Assembly (NCBI GenBank): GCA_023418375.1
Contig: JAEZZV010000040.1
Location: forward strand, 1 to 5,398
DNA length: 5,398 nt
Direction: 5' to 3'
DNA from: Actinomycetes bacterium
Lineage (GTDB): Bacteria; Actinomycetota; Actinomycetes; Actinomycetales; Cellulomonadaceae
Within the stretch, counting starts at the first letter, position 1, and each line of letters opens with the position of its first letter. A program made the translations under genes and the position numbers. The notes under the pieces are model-generated. The model was not told where the DNA came from, searched no databases, and worked only from the letters and a program-made list of their open reading frames with translations. Positions 1 to 5,398 of the stretch are shown here, piece by piece.

Positions 1-25
1 GTCCCTCCCGCCGCGCGGGAGGGAC
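1..25 (+). terminator. GC-rich hairpin at the window edge, probable terminator of a gene to the left
   Basis: A perfect 10-bp inverted repeat, GTCCCTCCCG at 1-10 and CGGGAGGGAC at 16-25, is separated by a 5-base loop CCGCG. It sits upstream of the rightward gene that starts at 109, so the simplest reading is the terminator of a rightward gene outside the window. No T-run follows (the next bases are GCCTCACACG), which is common for actinobacterial terminators but weakens the call. The left neighbour is not visible, so a role in another context cannot be excluded. Confidence 0.5.
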
Positions 26-62
26 GCCTCACACGTCCTCGTCGAGGGGCATCGTCCCGCCC

Positions 63-68
63 TACGCT
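63..68 (+). promoter_or_regulatory. Weak -10-like hexamer upstream of the SHOCT gene
   Basis: TACGCT fits the actinobacterial TAnnnT -10 pattern and lies 40 bases before the GTG start at 109. No convincing -35 is seen 16-19 bases upstream. The same hexamer occurs at 2624-2629 before the PBP gene, which is suggestive at best because such hexamers arise easily by chance. Confidence 0.18.
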
Positions 69-108
69 TGGCGCGTCCTGGCGGCCGTCGGAGCTGGAGG
101 CCTGAACC

Positions 109-459
109 GTGCAGTTCCCGAACCCCGAACCCGCCCCCGAGACGTTCGACACGCTGTTCACGGTCGTCGCCGTCGTCGTCGTGCTCGGCATCATCGTGGC
201 CGTGGCCCTGGCGGTGCGCAACGCCATGGCCTACCGGCGGCACGGCTTGGACCCGACGACGGCCGAGGCGGATCTCGCCGCGCGCCTCATGCGCAGCCAG
301 GCGCTCGAGCCCCCTCCGCGCCCGCCCGACCCCGCCGTCGCCCCGGCCCCACGCTCGGTGACCGAGCGGCTGGCTGAGCTCGACGCGCTTCGCGCCGCCG
401 GGACGATCACACCGGAGGAGCACCGCGCCGCGCGGGACCGCGTGATCGGCGACCTCTGA
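109..459 (+). CDS. Small single-pass membrane protein with C-terminal SHOCT motif
   Basis: This 116-residue protein starts at GTG 109. GGAGG at 96-100 lies 8 bases upstream, and an in-frame TGA at 103-105 rules out any longer form in this frame. Residues 1-15 are short and acidic/proline-rich. Residues 16-36 form one strongly hydrophobic helix rich in Val, Ile and Ala, followed by a basic stretch (R37, R43, R44) that by the positive-inside rule suggests the C-terminus faces the cytoplasm. Residues 67-82 are a proline-rich linker. Residues 84-116 match the SHOCT (short C-terminal) pattern: two short amphipathic helices around LRAAGTITPEEHRAAR, with the Gly-x-Ile-Thr-x-x-Glu core at 98-104. SHOCT segments occur at the ends of many unrelated bacterial proteins and probably mediate oligomerisation; no enzymatic function is visible. 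It is convergent with ino1 and shows no evident functional link to it. Confidence 0.85.
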   Translation: MQFPNPEPAPETFDTLFTVVAVVVVLGIIVAVALAVRNAMAYRRHGLDPTTAEADLAARLMRSQALEPPPRPPDPAVAPAPRSVTERLAELDALRAAGTITPEEHRAARDRVIGDL

Positions 460-513
460 CGGACGACCACGTGCGGGACGAGGTCCTGGCCACGTCCCCC
501 CGGGCGCGAGAAA

Positions 514-547
514 GGCCCGGGCCCCTCCCGGAGGAGGGACCCGGGCC
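514..547 (-). terminator. Rho-independent terminator of the padR-ino1 transcript
   Basis: The arms GGCCCGGG (514-521) and CCCGGGCC (540-547) extend inward through 523-528/533-538 to a 4-base loop at 529-532. The one imperfect position, 522/539, is C-A on the plus strand but becomes a G-U wobble in minus-strand RNA, so the leftward transcript forms an uninterrupted stem of about 15 pairs. On the minus strand the stem is followed by TTTCTC (complement of 508-513), a short T-rich run; the plus-strand side has none. Both points favour termination of the ino1 transcript, whose stop codon lies 81 bp before the stem. It may also help end the convergent SHOCT gene. Confidence 0.8.
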
Positions 548-627
548 CCGGGTCGAGCACGCTCAGCGTGTGGAGCGAGTCACCCGCCGAGCGTCAGCCC
601 GGCGCCGCGCCGTGTCCGACGACAGCG

Positions 628-1722
628 TCAGCGCTCCACCTCGCCGCGGATGAACTTCTCGAGGCGCTCGCGGCCCTCGGTGTCCTCCATCTGGATGGGC
701 GGGGACTTCATGAAGTAGGTCGCGGCGGCGTGGATCGGGCCACCGACGCCGCGGTCCTTGGCGATCTTCGCCGCGCGCAGCGCGTCGATGATGATGCCGG
801 CCGAGTTCGGGGAGTCCCAGACCTCGAGCTTGTACTCCAGGTTCAGGGGCACCTCGCCGAACGCGCGGCCCTCGAGGCGCACGTACGCCCACTTGCGGTC
901 GTCGAGCCACGCCACGTAGTCCGACGGGCCGATGTGGACGTTGCGGTCCTCCTTCTTGCCGGCCAGCGGGCCGTCGTGGAGGTTCGAGGTCACGGCCTGC
1001 GTCTTCGAGACCTTCTTGGACTCCAGGCGCTCGCGCTCGAGCATGTTCTTGAAGTCCATGTTGCCGCCGACGTTCAGCTGGTACGTCCGGTCGAGGATGA
1101 CGCCGCGGTCCTCGAAGAGGCGGGCGAGCACGCGGTGCGTGATCGTCGCGCCGACCTGGGACTTGATGTCGTCGCCGACGATCGGGACGCCGGCCTCCTC
1201 GAACTTCGCGGCCCACTCGGGGTCGGACGCGATGAAGACGGGCAGGGCGTTGACGAAGGCGACCTTGGCGTCGATCGCGCACTGCGCGTAGAACTTGTCG
1301 GCCTCCTCCGAGCCCACCGGCAGGTAGGAGATGAGGACGTCGACCTTGTTGTCCTTGAGGACCTGCACGACGTCGACCGGCTCGGCGTCCGACTCCTCGA
1401 TGGTCTGGGAGTAGTACTTGCCCATGCCGTCGAGCGTGTGACCGCGCTGGACGGTGACGCCCAGCGGCGGCACGTCGGTGATCTTGATCGTGTTGTTCTC
1501 GCTGGCGGCGATCGCCTCGCTCAGGTCGAAGCCGACCTTCTTGGCGTCGACGTCGAACGCCGCGACGAACTCGATGTCCTTGACGTGGTACGGGCCGAAC
1601 TGCACGTGCATCAGGCCCGGGACCTTGCTCTGCGGGTCGGCGTCCGCGTAGTAGTGGACGCCCTGCACCAGCGAGGCGGCGCAGTTGCCCACGCCCACGA
1701 TGGCGACGCGGATGGAACTCAT
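628..1722 (-). CDS. ino1: Inositol-3-phosphate synthase (1L-myo-inositol-1-phosphate synthase)
   Basis: The 364-residue enzyme converts D-glucose 6-phosphate to 1L-myo-inositol 1-phosphate by an NAD-dependent oxidation, aldol cyclisation and reduction. In actinobacteria this feeds phosphatidylinositol, inositol-containing envelope glycolipids and mycothiol. Residues 6-21 form the Rossmann NAD-binding turn (VAIVGVGNCAASLVQG). Further family hallmarks are GDDIKSQVGATITHR at 183-197, NVGGNMDFKNM at 217-227, a lysine-rich SKKVSKTQ at 235-242 and KLEVWDSPNSAG at 298-309. The length is close to the M. tuberculosis enzyme Rv0046c (about 367 residues) and far shorter than eukaryotic forms. ATG 1722 is preceded by AAGGAG 4 bases upstream. 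It is the second gene of a likely operon, 18 bp after the PadR stop, and a strong hairpin follows at 514-547. No damaged motif is visible. Confidence 0.97.
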   Translation of the reverse strand: MSSIRVAIVGVGNCAASLVQGVHYYADADPQSKVPGLMHVQFGPYHVKDIEFVAAFDVDAKKVGFDLSEAIAASENNTIKITDVPPLGVTVQRGHTLDGMGKYYSQTIEESDAEPVDVVQVLKDNKVDVLISYLPVGSEEADKFYAQCAIDAKVAFVNALPVFIASDPEWAAKFEEAGVPIVGDDIKSQVGATITHRVLARLFEDRGVILDRTYQLNVGGNMDFKNMLERERLESKKVSKTQAVTSNLHDGPLAGKKEDRNVHIGPSDYVAWLDDRKWAYVRLEGRAFGEVPLNLEYKLEVWDSPNSAGIIIDALRAAKIAKDRGVGGPIHAAATYFMKSPPIQMEDTEGRERLEKFIRGEVER

Positions 1723-1740
1723 CTCGCTCCTTCAGATCTC

Positions 1741-2373
1741 TCAGTGCTGGGGCGCGGGAGCGCCGTCAGCGGTGTCGGGGCCGGTCGAGCGACCGCGCCC
1801 CTCGTCGTCGGCACGGCGTCGGACGCCGCGCTCGTTGTCGATCAGCCCGTCGAGCCACTTGACCTCGCGCTCCACCTGCTCCAGGCCGTGCCGCTGCAGC
1901 TCGAGGGTGTAGGCGTCCATGCGCTCCCGCGTGCGGGTCGCCGACTGCTTCACCTGCTCCAGCCGCTCGGTCAGCCGGGTCCGCCGGCCCTCCAGGATCC
2001 GCAGCCGAGTCTCGGCGTCGGTCTGGGAGAACAGCGCGAACCGCACCCCGAAGTGCTCGTCCTCCCACGACGAGGGCCCGGCCGTGGCCAGCATGTCGGC
2101 CAGGTGCTCCTTGCCCTCGGCGGTGAGCTGGTAGACGATCCGCGCCCGCTTGCCCGACAGGGCGTGCGGGGGCGGGGTCTGCGAGCCGTCCGCGCCCACG
2201 ATGAGACGACGGTCGGCTAGGGTCTTCAGCGCTGGGTACAGCGACCCGTACGACAGTGCGCGGAAGGACCCCAGCAGCAGGTTGAGTCGCTTGCGCAGCT
2301 CGTACCCGTGCATCGGCGTCTCGGCGAGAAGGCCGAGGATCGCCAGCTCGAGCACGTCGGCACGACTGCGCAC
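1741..2373 (-). CDS. PadR-family transcriptional regulator, likely autoregulator upstream of ino1
   Basis: This 210-residue protein starts at GTG 2373, preceded by GGAGG (complement of 2378-2382) with a 4-base spacer. An in-frame TTG at 2430 would add 19 residues but lacks a ribosome binding site, and the added stretch does not resemble PadR. Residues 8-30 (LELAILGLLAETPMHGYELR onward) and 41-58 (SYGSLYPALKTLADRRLI) are the typical PadR winged-helix core; the wing is about 59-84 and ends in YQLTAEGKEHL. Residues 103-180 are helical and charged, the usual C-terminal dimerisation domain. Residues 181-210 are a low-complexity, probably disordered tail. PadR proteins are dimeric repressors that bind ATGT/ACAT-type dyads and often control their own operon; a perfect dyad lies 62 bp upstream of the start. 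The inducing ligand cannot be inferred. M. tuberculosis has a PadR gene, Rv0047c, in the same position. Confidence 0.93.
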   Translation of the reverse strand: MRSRADVLELAILGLLAETPMHGYELRKRLNLLLGSFRALSYGSLYPALKTLADRRLIVGADGSQTPPPHALSGKRARIVYQLTAEGKEHLADMLATAGPSSWEDEHFGVRFALFSQTDAETRLRILEGRRTRLTERLEQVKQSATRTRERMDAYTLELQRHGLEQVEREVKWLDGLIDNERGVRRRADDEGRGRSTGPDTADGAPAPQH

Positions 2374-2434
2374 GCTGCCTCCGGGATGGTGTCGGGCGTT
2401 GCGGTACTGGCAAGTATCGGAACGACCCAACGGA

Positions 2435-2459
2435 CTGATGTATCAGTTCGATACATCAG
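2435..2459. promoter_or_regulatory. Perfect palindrome, probable PadR operator
   Basis: CTGATGTATC (2435-2444) and GATACATCAG (2450-2459) are exact reverse complements across a 5-base centre AGTTC. The arms contain ATGT and ACAT, the half-site signature of known PadR-family operators. The stretch is unusually A/T-rich for this genome and lies upstream of the PadR start in the divergent gap. A further GTATC at 2414-2418 could be an extra half-site. It overlaps the predicted start of the leftward transcript, which would fit repression of padR-ino1. Binding itself is inferred, not shown. Confidence 0.75.
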
Positions 2460-2461
2460 GG

Positions 2462-2490
2462 ATGCTAGACGTGCGATGCCCTGCGCGCAA
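2462..2490 (-). promoter_or_regulatory. Candidate sigma-70-type promoter of padR-ino1
   Basis: Read on the minus strand, TTGCGC (2490-2485) is followed after exactly 17 bases by TAGCAT (2467-2462), a fair match to the TTGACA / TATAAT pattern (3/6 and 4/6). Transcription would begin near 2455, inside the palindrome at 2435-2459, giving a leader of about 80 nt before GTG 2373. The match is moderate and the case rests mainly on its position next to the operator. Confidence 0.35.
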
Positions 2491-2533
2491 ACACCCGGTG
2501 AACCCGCTGGCGCCGCCGCGTGCCGAACCGCGC

Positions 2534-2560
2534 CGCCGACGCCGGGCCCGGGCGTCGGCG
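2534..2560. promoter_or_regulatory. GC-rich hairpin in the divergent gap upstream of the PBP gene
   Basis: CGCCGACGCC (2534-2543) and GGCGTCGGCG (2551-2560) are perfect 10-bp complementary arms around a 7-base loop GGGCCCG. It has no adjacent T-run on either strand, so it does not look like a simple terminator. It lies 122 bp before the PBP start and could be a protein-binding dyad or, if transcription starts further left, a leader stem. Apart from this, the operator and the promoter candidates, I see nothing else recognisable in the 309-bp gap 2374-2682; a minor 6-bp stem (2638-2643 / 2651-2656) precedes the PBP ribosome binding site. Confidence 0.4.
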
Positions 2561-2623
2561 AACTCCCACAAGGTCTTCACGGGGGCTCACGCAACCTGAC
2601 GCGCCTCGCACAGGGGCGGTCCG

Positions 2624-2629
2624 TACGCT
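2624..2629 (+). promoter_or_regulatory. Weak -10-like hexamer upstream of the PBP gene
   Basis: TACGCT matches the actinobacterial TAnnnT pattern and would place a transcription start near 2636, about 47 bases before GTG 2683. No good -35 is found at 16-19 bp spacing, the nearest resemblance being CTGACG at 2596-2601, which is too far away. Offered only as a candidate. Confidence 0.2.
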
Positions 2630-2682
2630 GATCAAAGGCCGGTCGACCCCACCGGCACGCACCCGGCTGACGGAAGGCACTC

Positions 2683-5398
2683 GTGACACCGAGCGACCCG
2701 ACCCGCGGGACCGGTACCCCCGGTCCCCAGCGACGCAGCGTCATGGGCGGCGGCGCGACCCCGCCGTCGTTCTCCCCCACGGGCGCCTCGCGGGCGTCGT
2801 CCGGCGCCCAGGGCGGCGCCCGACGCGCGGCCGGCGCCTCCGGCGGTGGCTCCCGTTCCGGCGGTGGCTCCGGTGGTGGCTCCCGCTCCGGTGGTGGCTC
2901 CGGCGGTGGCTCCCGTTCCGGCGGTGGGCGCAAGGCCAGCGGGCACCGTCGGCTCATCGACTACCCACGCCAGGGGAAGACGGGCGTCCGCCGCTGGATC
3001 CCGTCGTGGCGCCTGGTCGGCGGGACCTTCCTGGCGGTCGTCGCGCTCATGGTGGGCGCGTTCGTCTGGGCGTACCAGAGCATCGACATCCCGACCCCGT
3101 CGGACTTCGCCGAGTTCCAGACGACCACCGTCTACTTCTCCGACGGTGTCACCCCGATGGGCCGGTTCGCCGTGCAGGACCGCACGATCATCGCGAGCGA
3201 CCAGATCCCGCAGCACGTCAAGGACGCCGTCGTCGCCGCCGAGGACCGCACGTTCTACGAGAACCCGGGCATCAACCCGGCCGGCATCGTGCGTGCGCTG
3301 TACCTGAACGTCACCGGCCAGGACACGCAGGGCGGCTCGTCGATCACGCAGCAGTACGCCGAGCGCTACTACGTCGGGCGCACCACGACCGACATCCCCG
3401 GCAAGATCCGCGAGGCCTTCCTCGCCGTGAAGCTGGCGCGGGTGGAGGACAAGGACCAGATCCTGTCCAACTACATGAACACGATCTACTGGGGTCGCGA
3501 CACGTACGGCATCGAGGCCGCGTCCCAGGCGTACTTCGGGATCCCCGCGTCTCAGCTCGACGTGTCGCAAGGCGCGCTGCTGGCCGGCCTCATCCCGTCG
3601 CCGAACAACTTCGACCCGCGGATCTCCCCGGAGAACGCCGAGCGTCGCTGGAACTACGTCGTCGACGGCATGGTGGAGACGGGTGCCCTCACGCAGGCCG
3701 AGCGCGACGCCCTCGTCTACCCGCAGACGATCGAGTTCGCCAAGCCCGACACCTATGCCGGCCCGCCCGGCTACCTGCTCGACATGGTGCGCCGCGAGCT
3801 CGTCGCCGAGGGCTTCACCGAGGAGGAGCTCGACCAGAGCGGCTACGACATCGTCACGACCATCGACGCGGGCCTGCAGCAGATGGCCGTCCAGTCGATC
3901 GCGGAGATCCCCGCGGACCACTCGCCGAACCTGCGCACCGCCCTGGTCACGCTCGAGCCGACGACGGGCGCCATCCGCGCGCTGTACGGCGGGCCGGACT
4001 TCATCACGCAGGCCAGCAACAACGCGACGCAGGACATCATGCAGGCCGGGTCGACCTTCAAGCCGTTCGCCCTCGTCGCGTACCTCGAGAACGGCGGCTC
4101 CCTGGAGTCGCGGTACAACGGCAACTCGAACATCGTCATCCCGGGCTACTCCACCGACCCGCTGCAGAACTTCGGTCGGGGCAACGGGCAGAGCTTCGGC
4201 GAGATCGACGTGGAGACCGCGACGGCGAACTCCGTGAACACGGTCTACGCCGCCATGAACGTCGAGGTGGGCCCCGACAAGACGCTCGACGCGGCGACCC
4301 GGGCGGGCGCGTGCGCGAGCTGGGCCCGCGCCGAGCAGGACTGCGCGCTCTTCGACAACCAGGCGGTCCCCTCGAACGTGCTCGGCACGTCCTCGCCGCA
4401 CCCGATCGACATGGCGCAGGCCTACAACACGTTCGCCAACCAGGGCGTGCGCACCGAGCCGTACATCGTCGAGCAGGTGACCTACCCCGACGGCGACGTC
4501 GCGTACGCGAACGGCCACGAGGGCGAGCGCGTCTTCGAGGCGGACGTGATGGCGGACACCACGTACGCGCTCACGCAGGTGGTCGAGCGAGGCTCGGGCG
4601 AGAAGGCCCAGGCCGTCGGCCACCCGGTCGCCGGCAAGACGGGCACCTCGAACGAGAACCGCTCGGCCTGGTTCATCGGCTTCACGCCACAGCTGACGAC
4701 GGCCGTCGCGATGTACCAGGTGGGCGTCGACGCGGACGGCAAGCCGGTGGCGGAGACGATCACGCCGTTCGGCCCGTACGTGAACAGCCAGATCACCGGC
4801 GGCTCGGCGCCGCTGGACCTGTGGACCGCCTACATGACGCGCGTGATGGCCGGTCGCGAGGTGCTCTCGTTCCCGCCGCGGGCCGACGTCGGCGAGCCGA
4901 ACACCCCACCGATGGTGCCCGTGCCGAGCGTCGTCGGGCTACCCGAGGCCGAGGCGTCGGCGCAGCTGACGGCCGCCGGCTTCACCGTGACCGTGCAGCA
5001 GGCGCCCGACCCGAACGTCGCCGTCGGCCTGGTCGCGGGCCAGAACCCGGCCGGCGGGGAGGCGGAGCAGGGCACCGCCGTGACCATCGTCGTCTCGACC
5101 GGACCGGCCGACGTGGAGGTGCCGAGCGTCGTCGGCCTGCCGGAGGCCGACGCGCGGACCCGGCTGACGGAGGCGGGTCTCGCCGTCACGGCCGAGCAGA
5201 CGTCCGACGACGCCGTCGCGGCAGGCACGGTCATCTCGCAGAACCCGAGCGGGGGGACCGTCGAGCCCGGCAGCACCGTGACGATCGTCGTGTCCACCGG
5301 GCCGGCGGGCGGCGGTGGCGGCGACGGCGGAGGCGGCGGGGAGTCACCGCCGCCCGGTGACGGCACCGGGGGGACCGGCGGCACCGGCGGGACCGGCG
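2683..5398 (+). CDS. ponA: Class A penicillin-binding protein (GT51 + transpeptidase + two PASTA), 3' end beyond window
   Basis: This bifunctional enzyme polymerises lipid II into glycan strands and crosslinks stem peptides outside the membrane. GTG 2683 has GGAAGG at 2672-2677, and an in-frame TGA at 2668-2670 excludes any longer form. About 905 residues are visible with no stop. Residues 1-110 are cytoplasmic and Ser/Gly/Arg-rich. Residues 112-131 are the signal-anchor helix. GT51 spans about 145-345: catalytic E187 in EDRTFY, GGSSITQQY 217-225, E244, then YMNTIYWG and GALLAG. The transpeptidase spans about 425-725: STFK 457-460 with nucleophile S457, SVN 517-519 and KTGTS 652-656. PASTA domains lie at about 747-806 and 813-872, followed by a Gly/Thr-rich tail. 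Some GT51 motif residues deviate from E. coli PBP1b. C544 and C554 are the only cysteines. Position next to padR-ino1 suggests a PonA1 counterpart; the subfamily assignment is inference. Confidence 0.95.
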   Translation, partial: MTPSDPTRGTGTPGPQRRSVMGGGATPPSFSPTGASRASSGAQGGARRAAGASGGGSRSGGGSGGGSRSGGGSGGGSRSGGGRKASGHRRLIDYPRQGKTGVRRWIPSWRLVGGTFLAVVALMVGAFVWAYQSIDIPTPSDFAEFQTTTVYFSDGVTPMGRFAVQDRTIIASDQIPQHVKDAVVAAEDRTFYENPGINPAGIVRALYLNVTGQDTQGGSSITQQYAERYYVGRTTTDIPGKIREAFLAVKLARVEDKDQILSNYMNTIYWGRDTYGIEAASQAYFGIPASQLDVSQGALLAGLIPSPNNFDPRISPENAERRWNYVVDGMVETGALTQAERDALVYPQTIEFAKPDTYAGPPGYLLDMVRRELVAEGFTEEELDQSGYDIVTTIDAGLQQMAVQSIAEIPADHSPNLRTALVTLEPTTGAIRALYGGPDFITQASNNATQDIMQAGSTFKPFALVAYLENGGSLESRYNGNSNIVIPGYSTDPLQNFGRGNGQSFGEIDVETATANSVNTVYAAMNVEVGPDKTLDAATRAGACASWARAEQDCALFDNQAVPSNVLGTSSPHPIDMAQAYNTFANQGVRTEPYIVEQVTYPDGDVAYANGHEGERVFEADVMADTTYALTQVVERGSGEKAQAVGHPVAGKTGTSNENRSAWFIGFTPQLTTAVAMYQVGVDADGKPVAETITPFGPYVNSQITGGSAPLDLWTAYMTRVMAGREVLSFPPRADVGEPNTPPMVPVPSVVGLPEAEASAQLTAAGFTVTVQQAPDPNVAVGLVAGQNPAGGEAEQGTAVTIVVSTGPADVEVPSVVGLPEADARTRLTEAGLAVTAEQTSDDAVAAGTVISQNPSGGTVEPGSTVTIVVSTGPAGGGGGDGGGGGESPPPGDGTGGTGGTGGTG
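2839..2928 (+). repeat. Three tandem 30-bp repeats encoding (SGGGSRSGGG)x3
   Basis: PBP residues 53-82 are three exact copies of the decapeptide SGGGSRSGGG (2839-2868, 2869-2898, 2899-2928). Copies 1 and 3 differ at DNA level only in the last base; copy 2 carries silent C-to-T or T-to-C changes. GGT glycine codons are far more frequent here than in the rest of the gene. The segment lies on the cytoplasmic side before the membrane helix and is expected to be flexible, with regularly spaced arginines (R58, R68, R78). It may vary in copy number between strains. Confidence 0.9.
4921..5316 (+). repeat. Tandem PASTA-domain repeat, 198-bp period
   Basis: Two copies of a PASTA unit start at 4921 and 5119, 66 codons apart. 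Each begins VPSVVGLPEA, has an Ala/Leu/Gly helix segment, a QNP motif (787-789 and 853-855) and ends TIVVSTGPA. The first 17 bases of the units are identical, indicating an internal duplication. PASTA domains are extracytoplasmic modules known to bind muropeptides or beta-lactams in some proteins and to aid localisation in others. Confidence 0.88.
5365..5398 (+). repeat. 9-bp tandem repeat encoding Thr-Gly-Gly, cut by window end
   Basis: Three full units and one partial unit of ACCGGSGGS (5365-5373, 5374-5382, 5383-5391, 5392-5398) encode Thr-Gly-Gly repeats in the C-terminal tail of the PBP. They follow a Gly-rich stretch (876-886) and a short Pro-rich stretch. The number of units and the end of the protein lie outside the window. 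Low-complexity Gly/Pro/Thr tails are common at the ends of actinobacterial PBPs. Confidence 0.75.

Noticed and set aside
558..570. 13-base odd palindrome CACGCT-C-AGCGTG just beside the terminator
   Set aside because: Short arms with a single-base centre cannot form a hairpin, and such dyads are common by chance at this GC content; no regulatory context.
568..2220. Plus-strand open frame of 550 codons opposite ino1 and padR
   Set aside because: It spans two clearly identified minus-strand genes and their junction, and its product is low-complexity Asp/Val/Leu/Arg.
2371..2430. Longer PadR form starting at TTG 2430
   Set aside because: It has no ribosome binding site, and the extra 19 residues do not fit the family; GTG 2373 has GGAGG just upstream.
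2743..2745. Internal ATG as alternative PBP start
   Set aside because: No ribosome binding site precedes it, whereas GTG 2683 has GGAAGG and follows an in-frame stop.
2839..2928. Possible CRISPR-like or mobile repeat
   Set aside because: The three 30-bp units are directly adjacent without spacers and are in frame within the PBP gene, so they are a coding repeat.
2632..4623. Minus-strand open frame of 663 codons opposite the PBP gene
   Set aside because: Its Arg/Val/Leu/Asp-rich composition is typical of the complement of a GC-rich gene; it has no domain and lies entirely over a well-supported gene.
2520..5360. Long plus-strand open frame of 946 codons overlapping the PBP gene
   Set aside because: It is a different frame from the PBP, gives an Arg/Gly/Pro-rich product without recognisable domains, and arises because high-GC genes leave other frames open. 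All PBP motifs are in the frame starting at 2683.

Overview
The window reads as ordinary chromosomal core DNA from a high-GC actinobacterium. The evidence is very GC-rich codon third positions, GTG starts with GGAGG-type ribosome binding sites, an actinobacterial-length inositol-3-phosphate synthase and a PASTA-bearing class A penicillin-binding protein (PBP). The order ino1 – PadR regulator – class A PBP, with the PBP divergent, resembles the M. tuberculosis locus Rv0046c–Rv0047c–Rv0050 (ponA1), without the two small genes found between the last two there. A Micrococcales/Cellulomonas-like host is a reasonable guess but is not proven.

Layout. Bases 1-25 hold a GC-rich hairpin, probably the terminator of a gene lying to the left. 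A small plus-strand gene (109-459) encodes a single-pass membrane protein with a C-terminal SHOCT motif. Bases 460-627 separate two convergent genes and hold a strong hairpin (514-547) best suited to ending the leftward transcript. On the minus strand, padR (2373-1741) and ino1 (1722-628) lie 18 bp apart and form a likely two-gene operon transcribed from about 2455. The 309-bp divergent gap (2374-2682) holds a perfect 10+10 bp palindrome (2435-2459), a plausible minus-strand promoter overlapping it, and a GC-rich hairpin (2534-2560). From 2683 to the right edge runs the plus-strand class A PBP, open at its 3' end: cytoplasmic Ser-Gly-Arg repeat, one membrane helix, GT51 glycosyltransferase, transpeptidase, two PASTA domains and a Gly/Thr-rich tail.

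How the genes may work together. Ino1 makes the precursor of myo-inositol, needed for phosphatidylinositol-type lipids and mycothiol. The PadR protein probably represses its own operon through the palindrome. The PBP polymerises and crosslinks peptidoglycan. Whether the palindrome also influences the PBP is open. I see no mobile element, CRISPR array, RNA gene or defence-type system. The most interesting points are the PadR operator in the divergent gap, the altered glycosyltransferase motifs of the PBP, its perfect tandem Ser-Gly-Arg repeat and its only two cysteines placed ten residues apart.
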